Below are positions 52,541 to 61,853 of a DNA stretch of 64,000 nucleotides, one piece after another (position 1 is the stretch's first letter; every line of letters begins with the position of its first letter). This DNA is from CAXXOK01 sp963663285 (GTDB taxonomy: Bacteria; Bacillota; Clostridia; Christensenellales; Aristaeellaceae). A program made the position numbers and the translations under genes. The notes beneath the pieces were generated by a model, which saw only the letters and a program-made list of their open reading frames with translations, was not told the DNA's origin and did no database searches. The DNA lies in the NCBI GenBank assembly GCA_963663285.2, contig CAXXNI010000004.1, forward strand, positions 1,054,001-1,118,000, in the 5' to 3' direction.

Positions 52541-55500
52541 CTATTGGAGGATGGAGAACATATCCACCTGACTGGTTTCAGGCATTCCCTCCAGCGCACC
52601 CTGCGCGCGGAGCATATCGGTAACGGAGGTGCCCAGATGCGCACGCACCCGCAAATCCTCCACGGATAAGAAGGGCGTACTGCGCGCCTGTACAATTCCT
52701 TCGGCCGCAACCTCCGGGAAGCCGTTGATGGCTAAAAACGGACAACGCAAATCGTCCCCTTCAGGCAGAAAACGGCGGGGGTCGCTCTTGTATAGATCGG
52801 CGGGCAGCAAGCGAATGCCGCGCTCCTGCATTTCCAAAATCATATGCAGGGCGTTTTCTTCCAGCTTCTCTTTGGCGTTGAGGCGCTCATCCCGCGAATG
52901 GTACTCGTTGAGCCGGTCGCGCAGCGTCGCGCTGGAGAGGATCATGGTGCCGCCGTCAAACCCGTCCGCGCGGATGGTGAAGTATGCCGCGTAGTAGGCC
53001 AGCGGCCGGTACACCTTGTACCACGCTACGCGAAGGCCCATGGTAACATACGCCACCGCGTGCCCGCGCGGGAACATGTACTTAATTTTTTTGCAGCTGT
53101 CGATGGCCCATTGCGGTACGTCGTGCTCCAGCATGGCCTGTTCCATCTCCGGCTTAAGCCCCTTGCCTTTACGCACGCTTTCCATGATGTCAAAACTCAT
53201 TTTATTAGCGACACCTTTGGAAATGAGAAAGTTCATAATATCATCGCGTGTACAAAAGCACTGCGGGAGCGTGGCGGTACCGCTGTCAATAAGGGCCTGC
53301 GCGTTGCCCAGCCATACGTCGGTGCCATGGCTCAAACCGGATATACGCACCAACTCCTCCATGGTGTGGGGCTTAGTATCCATCAGCATGCCCTGTACGA
53401 ACTGGGTACCGAATTCCGGGATGCCCAGCGTGCCGGTCGGGCTCATAATCTGCTCGCGGGTAACGCCGAGTGCCTCCGGGTTTTGGAACAGGCTCATCAC
53501 CTTGGGATCGTCCAGCGGAATATCCTTAAAATTAACGCCGGTCAATTCTTCCAGCCTGTGCATCATGGTAGGATCGTCATGGCCGAGGCAATCCAGCTTG
53601 ACCAGAATATCGTGCATGGAACGGAAATCGTAATGTGTAGTCAGCGTGCCGCCGCCAATATCGTCCGCCGGATGCTGGATGGCGGTAAACTGGCAGATGT
53701 CAAACTCCTTGGGTAGCACGACAATGCCGCCCGGATGCTGGCCGGTGGTTCGCTTTACGCCCATGCAGCCGGCAGCCAGCCGTTCTTTATGGGCGCGCCC
53801 CGCGTAAACGCCGCGGGACTCCAGGTATTTGGCAGCAAACCCGTAGGCGGTTTTTTCCGCAAGGCCACTGATGGTGCCCGCGCGGAACACGTAACCCTTG
53901 CCGAAAAGCTCCTCAATGTAGGCGTGCGCACGCGGCTGATATTCGCCGGAAAAGTTCAGGTCGATATCCGGCACTTTATCGCCCTTGAAGCCCAGAAAGA
54001 CTTCAAAGGGGATGGAATAGCCATCCTTCTGCAGGGGATTGCCGCAAAGTTCACAATCGCGGTCCGGCAGGTCCACGCCGACGTCGCCCATTTCCGGCGG
54101 GGTGAAAAACGCTTTATGGCAATGGTCGCAGCGGTAATGCGCGGGCAGGGGATTGACCTCGGTAATGCCGCACATAGTCGCTACCAGCGAACTGCCTACG
54201 CTGCCGCGCGAGCCGACCAGATAACCGTCCGCCAAAGACTTGGCAACCAGCTTTTGCGCGATGGAATACAGTGTGGCAAAACCGTAGCCGATAATGCTGC
54301 CCAATTCCTTGTTCAGCCGCGCCTCAATCAATTCCGGCAGGGGATCGCCGTACAGCTCGTGCGCGCGTCCCCACGTCATGGTTTTAATATCGTTTTCCGC
54401 GTCCGGCCAGAAGGGCTGGAAAGTTTCTTCCCCTTTGGGGTGCTTGGGAAACAGCCGCAGTTCCTCCACCTGATCGGCAATCGCGCGCGGTGCATCGATC
54501 ACGACCTCGTGCGCTTTTTCCGCGCCGAGATAGGCAAATTCGGCCAGCATTTCGTTGGTGGTGCGGAAATAAAGGGGCGGTTGGTCATCGCAATCCTCAT
54601 ACCCCAAACCTGCCTGCAAAATGGAGCGGTATACCGCGTCCTGCGGGTCTTTAAAATGCACGTCTCCGGTAGCGATGACGGGCTTGCCCAGCTTTTCGCC
54701 CAGCGCGACGATGCGGCGGTTGAAAGCTTGTAGCTGTTCCTCGTCCTTAGCTTCGCCGTTGCGTAGCAGGAAAGCGTTGTTGGCGATAGGCTGAATTTCC
54801 AGATAGTCGTAAAAATCGGCGATCTTCGCCAGCTCCGCGTCCGATTTGCCTGTTACCACGGCGCGGAACAGCTCGCCCGACTCGCAGGCGCTGCCGATGA
54901 TGAGACCTTCGCGGTATTTGGTAATCAGGTGCCGCGGCATGTTGGGGTGGCGGTGGAAGTAGTTTACATGGCCTTCGCTAATGAGGTGGTTCAGGTTCTC
55001 CATGCCTTTTTGCGTTTTGCATAGCAAAATGATATGGTGCGTATCACTCATGCTTTCGCCCTGCACAACACCGTCCACTTCACTCAGGGTCTTGGCGCCG
55101 CGTTTTTCCAGCTCGCCGAACATCGCCTGCAAGCATTTCGCGGTTGCTGCCGCGTCGTGCACGGCGCGGTGTGCGTTTTTCAGGGATACGCCAAGCTGGC
55201 GGCATACCGCGCCCAGCTTATAGCTGCGCCACGAGGGGTACAGCCTGCGGGCCAGCACCAGCGTATCGATGACCGGCGCTTGAAATTGGACGCCCATGCG
55301 TGCGCATTCGGCATTAAGAAAACCCATATCAAACGGCGCGTTATGCGCGGCGACGGCGCAATCACCGATAAAGTCCAGCAGCTTTTGTACACCCTCGGCA
55401 GGGCTTTCCTTGCCGGTCAGCATCAAGTCGGTAATACCGGTGATTTCGGTAATTTTGGGTTTCAACGGTACGCCCGGGTCGCATAGTATGCTAAGCTCTT

Positions 55501-57013
55501 CGGTAATTTCTCCATTTTTCAGTTTTACAGCGCCGATTTCGATAATGCGGTCGGCTGTGGCGTACAGACCTGTGGTTTCAAAGTCGAAAACCACCAGCGG
55601 CTTGCCGAAAGGGCGGTCGTCTGCATCGACGACCAATGGAATCAGATCGCACAAATACCCTTCGACGCCGGGAATAAATTTAATTTTGTTTTTCTTTGCT
55701 GCACCGAATGCGGCGGGAAACGCCTGTGATACACCGTGGTCGGTTATGGCGACCGCCGTATGGCCCCACGCCGCAGCCTGCGCCACCAGCTCACCCGCGT
55801 CGCTGGTCGCATCCATCGCGCTCATGGCGCTGTGCATGTGCAGCTCGATGCGCTTCTCGCCCTCGGGCGCATCATCCGTACGTTCATGCTTGGGCATTTG
55901 CTGCATATCCCGTACCATAATGGACAGATCGCCCACGAAGGTATCCTGCCGGCAATCGCCGCGCACACGCACGCGGACGCCGTTTTTAATTTTTTCTACC
56001 TGATCGGCAACGCGCTTTTTCTCCTCGTCGGATGGCGGGGTGGGGGTTTCTCCCAGACCGGCGCGCCGCATACGGTAGTTATAGAAAGCTTTGCAATAAA
56101 TGGTGGAAGTGTCGTCACCTACGGCAAAGGTCACCAGTACCGTTTCGCCGCCCTTTAGCTCTTTGGGGTCGTTTACACCGATAATCTCGCCTTCCACCAC
56201 GATAATGCCGCTGTCCTCCCGCAGTTCCGCAATGGGTACGGGATGGTCGCCGATGGCGCGGCCTTTGAGCACAGGGCCTTTTTTCTCGGGCGGTTTTCTT
56301 GTCTTGCAGGCGGGGGCTTTTTTCGGTTCGGCCACGGCGGAAACCGCCGGATTTGCAGGTGCGTCCGGCACACCCCATGGCGGAGGCTCCTCCCATGGGG
56401 CGTAGTCGCCTCCGGCGGTGGGTGGTTCAGGCGGAAGCTCCGCGGTATGGGGGTTGGCGGCACGGTTTTCCGCCTGTTCCTGTGCGCGGCGCGCCGCGGT
56501 TTGGGCGCGCATCATCTCCACCCATGCTTCCCGCTGGCCACACTTGACCAGCGCTACCGTCATCCGCAGGCGGAAAATATCCCATACGGCCTGTGAAAGC
56601 TTGGTATCCAGCTCGTTGCGGCGGAAAAAGGAAATGGAAAAATCATCCGGGCAGGTGAGCAAAATACGATCCTGCTCCACAGCCCAGCCCACATCGTCCA
56701 GCCAGGTGCGCAGGGCGGGGGTCTGTCGGCGCAAAAAATCCTTGAGCACCGGATTGTATTTTTCAATATCGCCCACAAAATCTTCTGCCAACCCCGGCGA
56801 GGCGACGCGAAGCGCGATTTGCATTTTCGGGAATAATCCGCGAAGCCGCCGCTCCAGCGTTAAAAAATCCCGCTCGGGTACAAGCACGTCGCATAAAAAA
56901 CTGAAATAGGCCTTATTGTCGGCCTTGCGGTAGAGTACGCGTTCCACGTGCAGCTTATCCTTCAAAGGGGGCAGAGTACCTTCCAGCACATGGATCAACT
57001 CGGTTTTGTTCAC
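52541..57013 (-). CDS. polC: DNA polymerase III subunit alpha, PolC type
   Basis: This 1490-residue replicative polymerase is found mainly in Bacillota and relatives. The start is a GTG at 57013 with AAAGGA 8 bases upstream. Domains in order: N-terminal region (1-180), Pro/Ala-rich linker (180-250), OB fold (about 265-370), PHP domain (RIELHMHSAMSAMDA, about 388) interrupted by a DEDD 3'-5' exonuclease (VVFDFETTGL at about 473, AHNAPFDMGF, HDAAATAKCL), a zinc finger (CDHCHKA, CELCGNP), the palm (VPDIDLNFSGEYQ) and C-terminal helix-hairpin-helix segments. It is slightly longer than usual because of the linker. It follows a flavodoxin-like gene by 49 bases. Confidence 0.98.
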   Translation of the reverse strand: MNKTELIHVLEGTLPPLKDKLHVERVLYRKADNKAYFSFLCDVLVPERDFLTLERRLRGLFPKMQIALRVASPGLAEDFVGDIEKYNPVLKDFLRRQTPALRTWLDDVGWAVEQDRILLTCPDDFSISFFRRNELDTKLSQAVWDIFRLRMTVALVKCGQREAWVEMMRAQTAARRAQEQAENRAANPHTAELPPEPPTAGGDYAPWEEPPPWGVPDAPANPAVSAVAEPKKAPACKTRKPPEKKGPVLKGRAIGDHPVPIAELREDSGIIVVEGEIIGVNDPKELKGGETVLVTFAVGDDTSTIYCKAFYNYRMRRAGLGETPTPPSDEEKKRVADQVEKIKNGVRVRVRGDCRQDTFVGDLSIMVRDMQQMPKHERTDDAPEGEKRIELHMHSAMSAMDATSDAGELVAQAAAWGHTAVAITDHGVSQAFPAAFGAAKKNKIKFIPGVEGYLCDLIPLVVDADDRPFGKPLVVFDFETTGLYATADRIIEIGAVKLKNGEITEELSILCDPGVPLKPKITEITGITDLMLTGKESPAEGVQKLLDFIGDCAVAAHNAPFDMGFLNAECARMGVQFQAPVIDTLVLARRLYPSWRSYKLGAVCRQLGVSLKNAHRAVHDAAATAKCLQAMFGELEKRGAKTLSEVDGVVQGESMSDTHHIILLCKTQKGMENLNHLISEGHVNYFHRHPNMPRHLITKYREGLIIGSACESGELFRAVVTGKSDAELAKIADFYDYLEIQPIANNAFLLRNGEAKDEEQLQAFNRRIVALGEKLGKPVIATGDVHFKDPQDAVYRSILQAGLGYEDCDDQPPLYFRTTNEMLAEFAYLGAEKAHEVVIDAPRAIADQVEELRLFPKHPKGEETFQPFWPDAENDIKTMTWGRAHELYGDPLPELIEARLNKELGSIIGYGFATLYSIAQKLVAKSLADGYLVGSRGSVGSSLVATMCGITEVNPLPAHYRCDHCHKAFFTPPEMGDVGVDLPDRDCELCGNPLQKDGYSIPFEVFLGFKGDKVPDIDLNFSGEYQPRAHAYIEELFGKGYVFRAGTISGLAEKTAYGFAAKYLESRGVYAGRAHKERLAAGCMGVKRTTGQHPGGIVVLPKEFDICQFTAIQHPADDIGGGTLTTHYDFRSMHDILVKLDCLGHDDPTMMHRLEELTGVNFKDIPLDDPKVMSLFQNPEALGVTREQIMSPTGTLGIPEFGTQFVQGMLMDTKPHTMEELVRISGLSHGTDVWLGNAQALIDSGTATLPQCFCTRDDIMNFLISKGVANKMSFDIMESVRKGKGLKPEMEQAMLEHDVPQWAIDSCKKIKYMFPRGHAVAYVTMGLRVAWYKVYRPLAYYAAYFTIRADGFDGGTMILSSATLRDRLNEYHSRDERLNAKEKLEENALHMILEMQERGIRLLPADLYKSDPRRFLPEGDDLRCPFLAINGFPEVAAEGIVQARSTPFLSVEDLRVRAHLGTSVTDMLRAQGALEGMPETSQVDMFSILQ

Positions 57014-57062
57014 TTAGGATTTCCTTTCGATGATGGATTGAGATGCTTGATCCGCTGCACCC

Positions 57063-57539
57063 TCAGGCCAGCGTATCGATTTGCGCGGCAATATCGGCCT
57101 GCGGTGCGCAGTGACCCATTTTACCACCGACAAAAGCATGACGGTCCACTACGTTGCCGCCCCGCTCCGTTACCAGCGCGGCGATGTAATCGTGCACCTT
57201 ATCGCTGTTTTGCAAATCGGTGAATTGCTGAAAGGTGATGATGGTTACATCCTTCCCGGTAAAATCGGCGTTGCGCAGGAAGGTGTTCATGGCGGGTACG
57301 GCGTTGCTGGCCCAGATGGGCTGCATCAGGCATACTTTTTGGGCGGGCTTCAGGGCTGCCCAAGGGTCGCCCGCAAGCTTTGAGCCGCGTTTGAAAATCG
57401 CCTGGATAAAGTTGCCCCGGCGTTTTTCCACAAGTTCCACGCATGTGCCGCCCACTCGTTTTTGCAATAGCGTTGCGCCTAAGCGGGTATTGCCGTCCTT
57501 GGAATAGAAAATGATGACGGTATCGGTTGACGGTTCCAT
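57063..57539 (-). CDS. Flavodoxin-like protein
   Basis: This 158-residue protein has the flavodoxin beta-alpha layout: IIFYSKDGNTRLGA holds the FMN-phosphate loop (SKDGNT), then LMQPIWASNAVPAMNTFL, then VTIITFQQF. Its length suits a short-chain flavodoxin. It sits between ispG and polC with gaps of 38 and 49 bases and AAGGAGG upstream. Flavodoxin is an electron donor to IspG in several bacteria, so a partnership is plausible. Confidence 0.85.
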   Translation of the reverse strand: MEPSTDTVIIFYSKDGNTRLGATLLQKRVGGTCVELVEKRRGNFIQAIFKRGSKLAGDPWAALKPAQKVCLMQPIWASNAVPAMNTFLRNADFTGKDVTIITFQQFTDLQNSDKVHDYIAALVTERGGNVVDRHAFVGGKMGHCAPQADIAAQIDTLA

Positions 57540-57577
57540 GACGAGCCCTCCTTGTGTTATGTTTTGCCTGTTCGCGG

Positions 57578-58696
57578 TTATTCGCTGTCTTTGGCTGCTT
57601 TTTCTTTTTCTTTGGCGATGCGTAATGCGCGCTCAATCAGGATTGCGGCCAAATCGCCTTCTACCCGTTCCGGGGCCTTGCCTTTTTCAAAAATGGCGCC
57701 GACGGCATAGTCGCCGCCTTGCCCGCCGGCAGGCTGCCCCGCCGCCAGACCGCCGCCCGCAAGCCCAATATCAGCCTCGCGCGCTTCGCCGGGGCCGTTG
57801 ACTACGCACCCCATGACTGCTACGGTCATCGGCACGCGTACATTCGCCAGCGCCTGCTTCACGCGCAGTGCGATAGCGGTAACGTCTACGCTGGTGCGCC
57901 CGCAGGTGGGGCAGGAAATGAAGTTTACGTAATCCTTGCGCAAACCGCAGGCTTTGAGAATCTCTATCCCTGCGGCAATCTCCGGCACGGGATCGCCTGT
58001 GAGCGAAACGCGGATGGTATCGCCAATGCCGTGCAGCAGCAGACTGCCGATGCCAATGGCGCTTTTAATGTTGCCCTCGCCCGGCAGTCCCGCCTCGGTA
58101 ACCCCGACGTGCAGGGGATAATCTGTCTTTTCCGCGGCCAGTTCGTAAGCGGCCACAGTCAGCGGCACATCGGTTGCTTTGAGGCTGAGCACAATATCGG
58201 TAAAGCCGGTTTTCTCCAGCATCGCTGCATGGTGCAAAGCGCTGTCCAGCATGCCTTGCGCGGTCACGCCGCCGTAGCGGCGAAGAATATCCTTTTCGAT
58301 GGAACCGCTGTTGACGCCAACGCGGATGGGTGCGTGGTGCGCTTTGGCGCAGTCCGCCACCAGCCGCACCTTTTCCTCGCTGCCGATGTTGCCGGGGTTG
58401 ATGCGCACCTTGGCCGCGCCATGTTCCAGCGCCGCTACGGCCAGATCGGCCCGGTAATGAATATCCGCAACGATAGGTACAGGTGAGCTATCCACAATGG
58501 TTTGAAAGGCGGGTACACAGGCTTCGTCATACACGCTGACGCGCACAATATCCGCACCGGCTTGCGCCAATGCGCGTACCTGCGCAAGAGTCGCTGCCGC
58601 GTTGCGCGTATCGGTATTGGTCATACTTTGTACGGTTACCGGTGCGCCGCCGCCAATGGGCACGCCGCCGATGAAAAAGGTGCGGGTTTTGCGCAT
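57578..58696 (-). CDS. ispG: 4-hydroxy-3-methylbut-2-en-1-yl diphosphate synthase (flavodoxin) IspG
   Basis: This 372-residue enzyme makes HMBPP in the MEP isoprenoid pathway using a [4Fe-4S] cluster. The start is the ATG at 58696 (AAGGAG 8 bases upstream), not the GTG three codons earlier. The cluster cysteines are in ISCPTCGR and MGCVVNGPGEA. VQSMTNTDTRN, DIHYRADLA and VRINPGNIG are present. After ADIGLAGG there is an unusual Gly/Ala/Gln-rich insertion (about 16 residues) before the C-terminal segment. It lies 5 bases after the glycosyltransferase gene. Confidence 0.96.
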   Translation of the reverse strand: MRKTRTFFIGGVPIGGGAPVTVQSMTNTDTRNAAATLAQVRALAQAGADIVRVSVYDEACVPAFQTIVDSSPVPIVADIHYRADLAVAALEHGAAKVRINPGNIGSEEKVRLVADCAKAHHAPIRVGVNSGSIEKDILRRYGGVTAQGMLDSALHHAAMLEKTGFTDIVLSLKATDVPLTVAAYELAAEKTDYPLHVGVTEAGLPGEGNIKSAIGIGSLLLHGIGDTIRVSLTGDPVPEIAAGIEILKACGLRKDYVNFISCPTCGRTSVDVTAIALRVKQALANVRVPMTVAVMGCVVNGPGEAREADIGLAGGGLAAGQPAGGQGGDYAVGAIFEKGKAPERVEGDLAAILIERALRIAKEKEKAAKDSE

Positions 58697-58701
58697 TGGG
58701 A

Positions 58702-59625
58702 TCACTCCTTTTCGCGGGTGATGTAAAGGGGACGGCGTTTGGTTTCCAGATAGGTTTTACTTAAATATTGCCCCAGTATGCCGGTGCAGAACAGTTGTAA
58801 ACCGCCCAGCAGTAAAATGATGCAGATCATCGCCGGGAAGCCTGCTACCGGGTCACCCCAGATGAGGGTTTTTACAAAGAAGTAGAGGATCAGCACAAAG
58901 GCCAGCAGGCAAAATGCCAGCCCCGTTACGCTGGCGATGGCCAGCGGCATGGTGGAAAAGCCGATAATTCCATCCAGCGAGTATACCAGCAGCTTCCAAA
59001 AAGACCATTTGGTTTGTCCGGCAACACGTTCGATGTTTTCATATTCCAGCCACTTGGTCTGAAAGCCGACCCAGCTGAAAATGCCTTTGCTGAAACGGCT
59101 GACTTCTTTCAGGGACAAAATCGCGTCCACCATGCGGCGGGTCATCAGGCGGTAATCGCGCGCGCCGTCCACCACTTCGGTCTGGCTGATTTTGTTAATC
59201 AGCCGGTAAAACGCCCGCGCAAAAAAAGAGCGTAGTTTCGGCTCGCCCTTGCGAGTGACGCGGCGGGTTGCGACACAATCGTACGTTTCGGTTTCCAGCG
59301 TTTCCAGCATGGTGGGCAACAGCGAGGGCGGGTCCTGCAAATCGGCATCCATAATGGCGATATAGTCGCCGGTGGCGGCTTCCAGACCTGCGTACATCGC
59401 GGATTCTTTGCCGAAATTGCGGCTGAAGCTGATATAGTGTACACGCGGGTCCTGTTCGCGCAGCAGCCGGAACTGTTCCAGTGTTCCATCTGCGCTGCCG
59501 TCGTCCACAAACCACCATTCTGTTTCTAAAGTAATATTCTGAAGCGCCTTGGCGCACTCCCGGTAAAAAATCGGCAAGGCCTCCTGCTCGTTATAACAGG
59601 GAACGATAATACTGATCCGCTTCAT
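58702..59625 (-). CDS. Family 2 glycosyltransferase, GtrB/DPM1-like, membrane-bound
   Basis: This 307-residue enzyme has the GT2 catalytic domain (SIIVPCYNEQEAL, FVDDGSADGT, IMDADLQDPPS) and two C-terminal helices (STMPLAIASVTGLAFCLLAFVLILYFF and FPAMICIILLLGGLQLFCTGILGQYL). It probably moves a sugar to undecaprenyl phosphate for envelope glycosylation. ACGGAGG precedes the ATG. It is the first gene of the apparent operon with ispG, whose start lies 5 bases after its stop. Isoprenoid carriers link the two functions. Confidence 0.93.
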   Translation of the reverse strand: MKRISIIVPCYNEQEALPIFYRECAKALQNITLETEWWFVDDGSADGTLEQFRLLREQDPRVHYISFSRNFGKESAMYAGLEAATGDYIAIMDADLQDPPSLLPTMLETLETETYDCVATRRVTRKGEPKLRSFFARAFYRLINKISQTEVVDGARDYRLMTRRMVDAILSLKEVSRFSKGIFSWVGFQTKWLEYENIERVAGQTKWSFWKLLVYSLDGIIGFSTMPLAIASVTGLAFCLLAFVLILYFFVKTLIWGDPVAGFPAMICIILLLGGLQLFCTGILGQYLSKTYLETKRRPLYITREKE

Positions 59626-60121
59626 CAGTACGCCTCCGTTTCATGATACGCATCCGGCTTTGTGCGCTGCACGCCGCGGTGCTTTTGAGGTTTCCATCAT
59701 CATAGCACGTTTTATGCGGGAAGAAAAGCAGTCGGAGATAATGCAAAGGGAAAGGCTGGAAGCCGTAAAAGCCTTTCTGCGTAAGGGGAAACCAACTCTT
59801 TTTTACAAGCAAAACGGCGGCTCTGCCGACAAAAAAAGCAAGCATGGGGAAGTAACAGCAAGCGGGGCGCTTACAGCTGTAATTTTCTTTGCTTTACCAG
59901 ACAGATATGCAAGCACACAGCATGATGCCAAACTGAAGCAACCTACCAATGAAAAAGTAATACAGCGTTTGGAACAGCAAACGTTTTTATAGCGCGCTGC
60001 TGTATGAAACAAGAGACGTTGGGAAATACAAAGCGGCTTTGAAAGCAGGTACAATGAGCTTACACTGTACAAGCTTTAAACGTTTCATTAAAACGTTCCT
60101 TGCCAATTGAACCAATGAATG
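59626..60121. other. Long gap with no confident gene
   Basis: About 500 AT-leaning bases between the glycosyltransferase operon and the anti-sigma terminator. A plus-strand frame (59660-59992) ends in a Lys/Gln-rich segment and one short hydrophobic run, but its possible ATGs (59714, 59741) lack a properly spaced ribosome-binding site. It is at best a weak small-protein candidate. No structured RNA was recognised. Confidence 0.45.
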
Positions 60122-60151
60122 AAAAGCCGCCGCTCTTTGCAAGCGGCGGCT
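60122..60151 (-). terminator. Terminator of the sigma/anti-sigma operon
   Basis: On the minus strand a perfect 10-bp stem AGCCGCCGCT/AGCGGCGGCT (60151-60142 with 60134-60125) runs into TTTTC. Confidence 0.82.
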
Positions 60152-60177
60152 AAAATGGCTGAATTCTGCCGGCAGAA

Positions 60178-61125
60178 TCATTTTGCAGCAGCGGCGGCAT
60201 ACGCCTCGAAGAATTCCGGGCAGCTCCACGTGCCGCAGGCGCTCACGGTATCTTCGCCGACCATCATTTGCAGCAGAAGCCCATTATCCAGTGCAATCAA
60301 CAGGCTGCGGTTCGCGCCGGAATCGAAAGAAGCGCTCTGGTACTGGGCGTTGGCAAGCAGGGTGTTGATAAGCGATTGCGCAACGCCCGCATCGTTAATG
60401 GTGCCTGCGCCTGTCAGCTCTATGGCGGTTACGCTGTGGGAGGCGGTCAGGGTATCGGCAAGGGCTTCGCTGCCCAGCAGCGCGCCGCCCGCATAGCTGA
60501 CGCGCTGGAACGCGCGCAGGCTTCCGTTTACATAAGCGGCGGCCATAGCGCCCTGCATGCCTTTTACCGCGTATACTGTCGCCCCGGCGGAAACGAAGTT
60601 GCTTACGATGCCGCCGTTGCTAAGCGCCGGTTCTACCGTATATTCGGTCACTTCGCCAAGGCTGCTGCCCAGCAGGCTGTCGCTCATGCTCAGGGGGCTG
60701 ATGAGCAGGCGGTATACGGCGTTGCCAACCATAATCATTGGATAGTTTCCGTTCTTCTGGGTGGCGAAAAGATTGCGGTATGTGCCGCTGGACGCGGACG
60801 AGCCGCCCACGCTGATGCTGCCCGCGGGCACATCCAGCGTTTGCAGTATTGCGCCGTTGGTAGTCGCAATCATGCTGCCTGCACTGTGACTATCCAGCCG
60901 GAGCGCATCATTTTGCGTGTGCAGCAGCGTAGGTACGGCGAAAAGCCCAATGCAAAGGCACAACGCGATGGTGACCGCTCCCGTCAATAGCGGGCGCAGG
61001 CGCAGGCGTTGTTTGTGCCGTGGCTGTGCGGCTTTGATTTTGATGTTGGCAAGCAAACGCTGGTCGGCGGTCAATCCGCTTAACTGGCGATTTGCGATTT
61101 CCGGCAGTTGTTCCAGCCGATTCAT
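60178..61125 (-). CDS. Putative transmembrane anti-sigma factor
   Basis: This 315-residue protein has a short charged N-terminal cytoplasmic segment, one helix (LLTGAVTIALCLCIGLFAVP, about 46-66) and a large extracytoplasmic domain rich in Ser/Ala/Gly. Its ATG overlaps the stop of the ECF sigma gene (ATGA), the usual layout of a membrane anti-sigma factor. No zinc anti-sigma motif is visible, so the sigma-binding part differs from ZAS proteins. The outside domain has no assignable family. A ligand-sensing or envelope-stress role is inferred from context only. Confidence 0.7.
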   Translation of the reverse strand: MNRLEQLPEIANRQLSGLTADQRLLANIKIKAAQPRHKQRLRLRPLLTGAVTIALCLCIGLFAVPTLLHTQNDALRLDSHSAGSMIATTNGAILQTLDVPAGSISVGGSSASSGTYRNLFATQKNGNYPMIMVGNAVYRLLISPLSMSDSLLGSSLGEVTEYTVEPALSNGGIVSNFVSAGATVYAVKGMQGAMAAAYVNGSLRAFQRVSYAGGALLGSEALADTLTASHSVTAIELTGAGTINDAGVAQSLINTLLANAQYQSASFDSGANRSLLIALDNGLLLQMMVGEDTVSACGTWSCPEFFEAYAAAAAK

Positions 61126-61607
61126 TGCGCGTTCCCTCCCTGTAAAATAGCTTCCAGCTTTTTACGGCCCCGTGATAGGCGGCTGGATATGGTGCCTTCC
61201 GGCAAGCCTGTGATCTGTGCGATCTCGCTAATGCCGAAGTTTTGGTAATAATGCAGTAAAATCACTTCCCGAAACGGAGCGGGTAGGTTGTGTACCGCAG
61301 CCATCATAGCTTCTTCCTCGTCACGGGCGGCGGTTTGATCCGGCGCGGGAATCAACTCGAAAGTCGGGCTGCCCAGAATCACCCGCCGGGTCCATGCGCT
61401 GCGCCATAGATCGCGGCAGCGGTTGAGCGCAACCTTGAAGAGCCATGCCTTCTCGCGGCCTTCTTCCAAGTCCGGGGCGTTGGTCATCAGCCGGATAAAC
61501 ACATCCTGGCAAACATCCTCGGCTTTCTCCCTGTCGCCCAGATAGAAGTAGCATACCCGCAGCACATCGGTGGCGTACTTCTCGTACAGCCCCTCGAAAT
61601 CTGGCAT
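61122..61607 (-). CDS. ECF-family RNA polymerase sigma factor
   Basis: This 161-residue protein starts at the ATG at 61607 with GGAGG 7 bases upstream. Region 2 is FEGLYEKYATDVLRVCYFYLGDREKAEDVCQDVFIRL in outline. Region 4 is HYYQNFGISEIAQITGLPEGTISSRLSRGRKKL. There are no regions 1 or 3, the ECF pattern. It is coupled by an ATGA overlap to the putative anti-sigma factor. ECF factors often control their own operon; a promoter of that type was not identified with confidence. Confidence 0.93.
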   Translation of the reverse strand: MPDFEGLYEKYATDVLRVCYFYLGDREKAEDVCQDVFIRLMTNAPDLEEGREKAWLFKVALNRCRDLWRSAWTRRVILGSPTFELIPAPDQTAARDEEEAMMAAVHNLPAPFREVILLHYYQNFGISEIAQITGLPEGTISSRLSRGRKKLEAILQGGNAQ

Positions 61608-61774
61608 TCCAGAGCCTCCATCACCGGCACGCCGCATGGGCGGCCTATTTCTGCTCCAATGAGTCAACGGTCGTTAAGCGCCTTTTCTTGCGTTTGCAAG
61701 AAAAAAAGACGTATTCTTTTTCCGCTTATTGATTGTAACATTCTCCTCCTGTATGCGCAATGCCGGAAAAGGTT

Positions 61775-61804
61775 TTGCGCGTATCCCTCCACCTGTGCTA
61801 TGAT
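61775..61804 (+). promoter_or_regulatory. Candidate promoter of the HD-domain gene
   Basis: TTGCGC (61775-61780) and TATGAT (61799-61804) are 18 bases apart, about 50 bases before the start. Confidence 0.5.
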
Positions 61805-61853
61805 GGGGGCACGCCGGTTTCGGCGCGCACACCACATAAGGAGGAGAAAGGCC

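Noticed and set aside
59660..59992. Possible small protein in the 59.6-60.1 kb gap
   Set aside because: Its candidate ATGs lack a spaced ribosome-binding site and the sequence has no known family. It cannot be supported without homologues.
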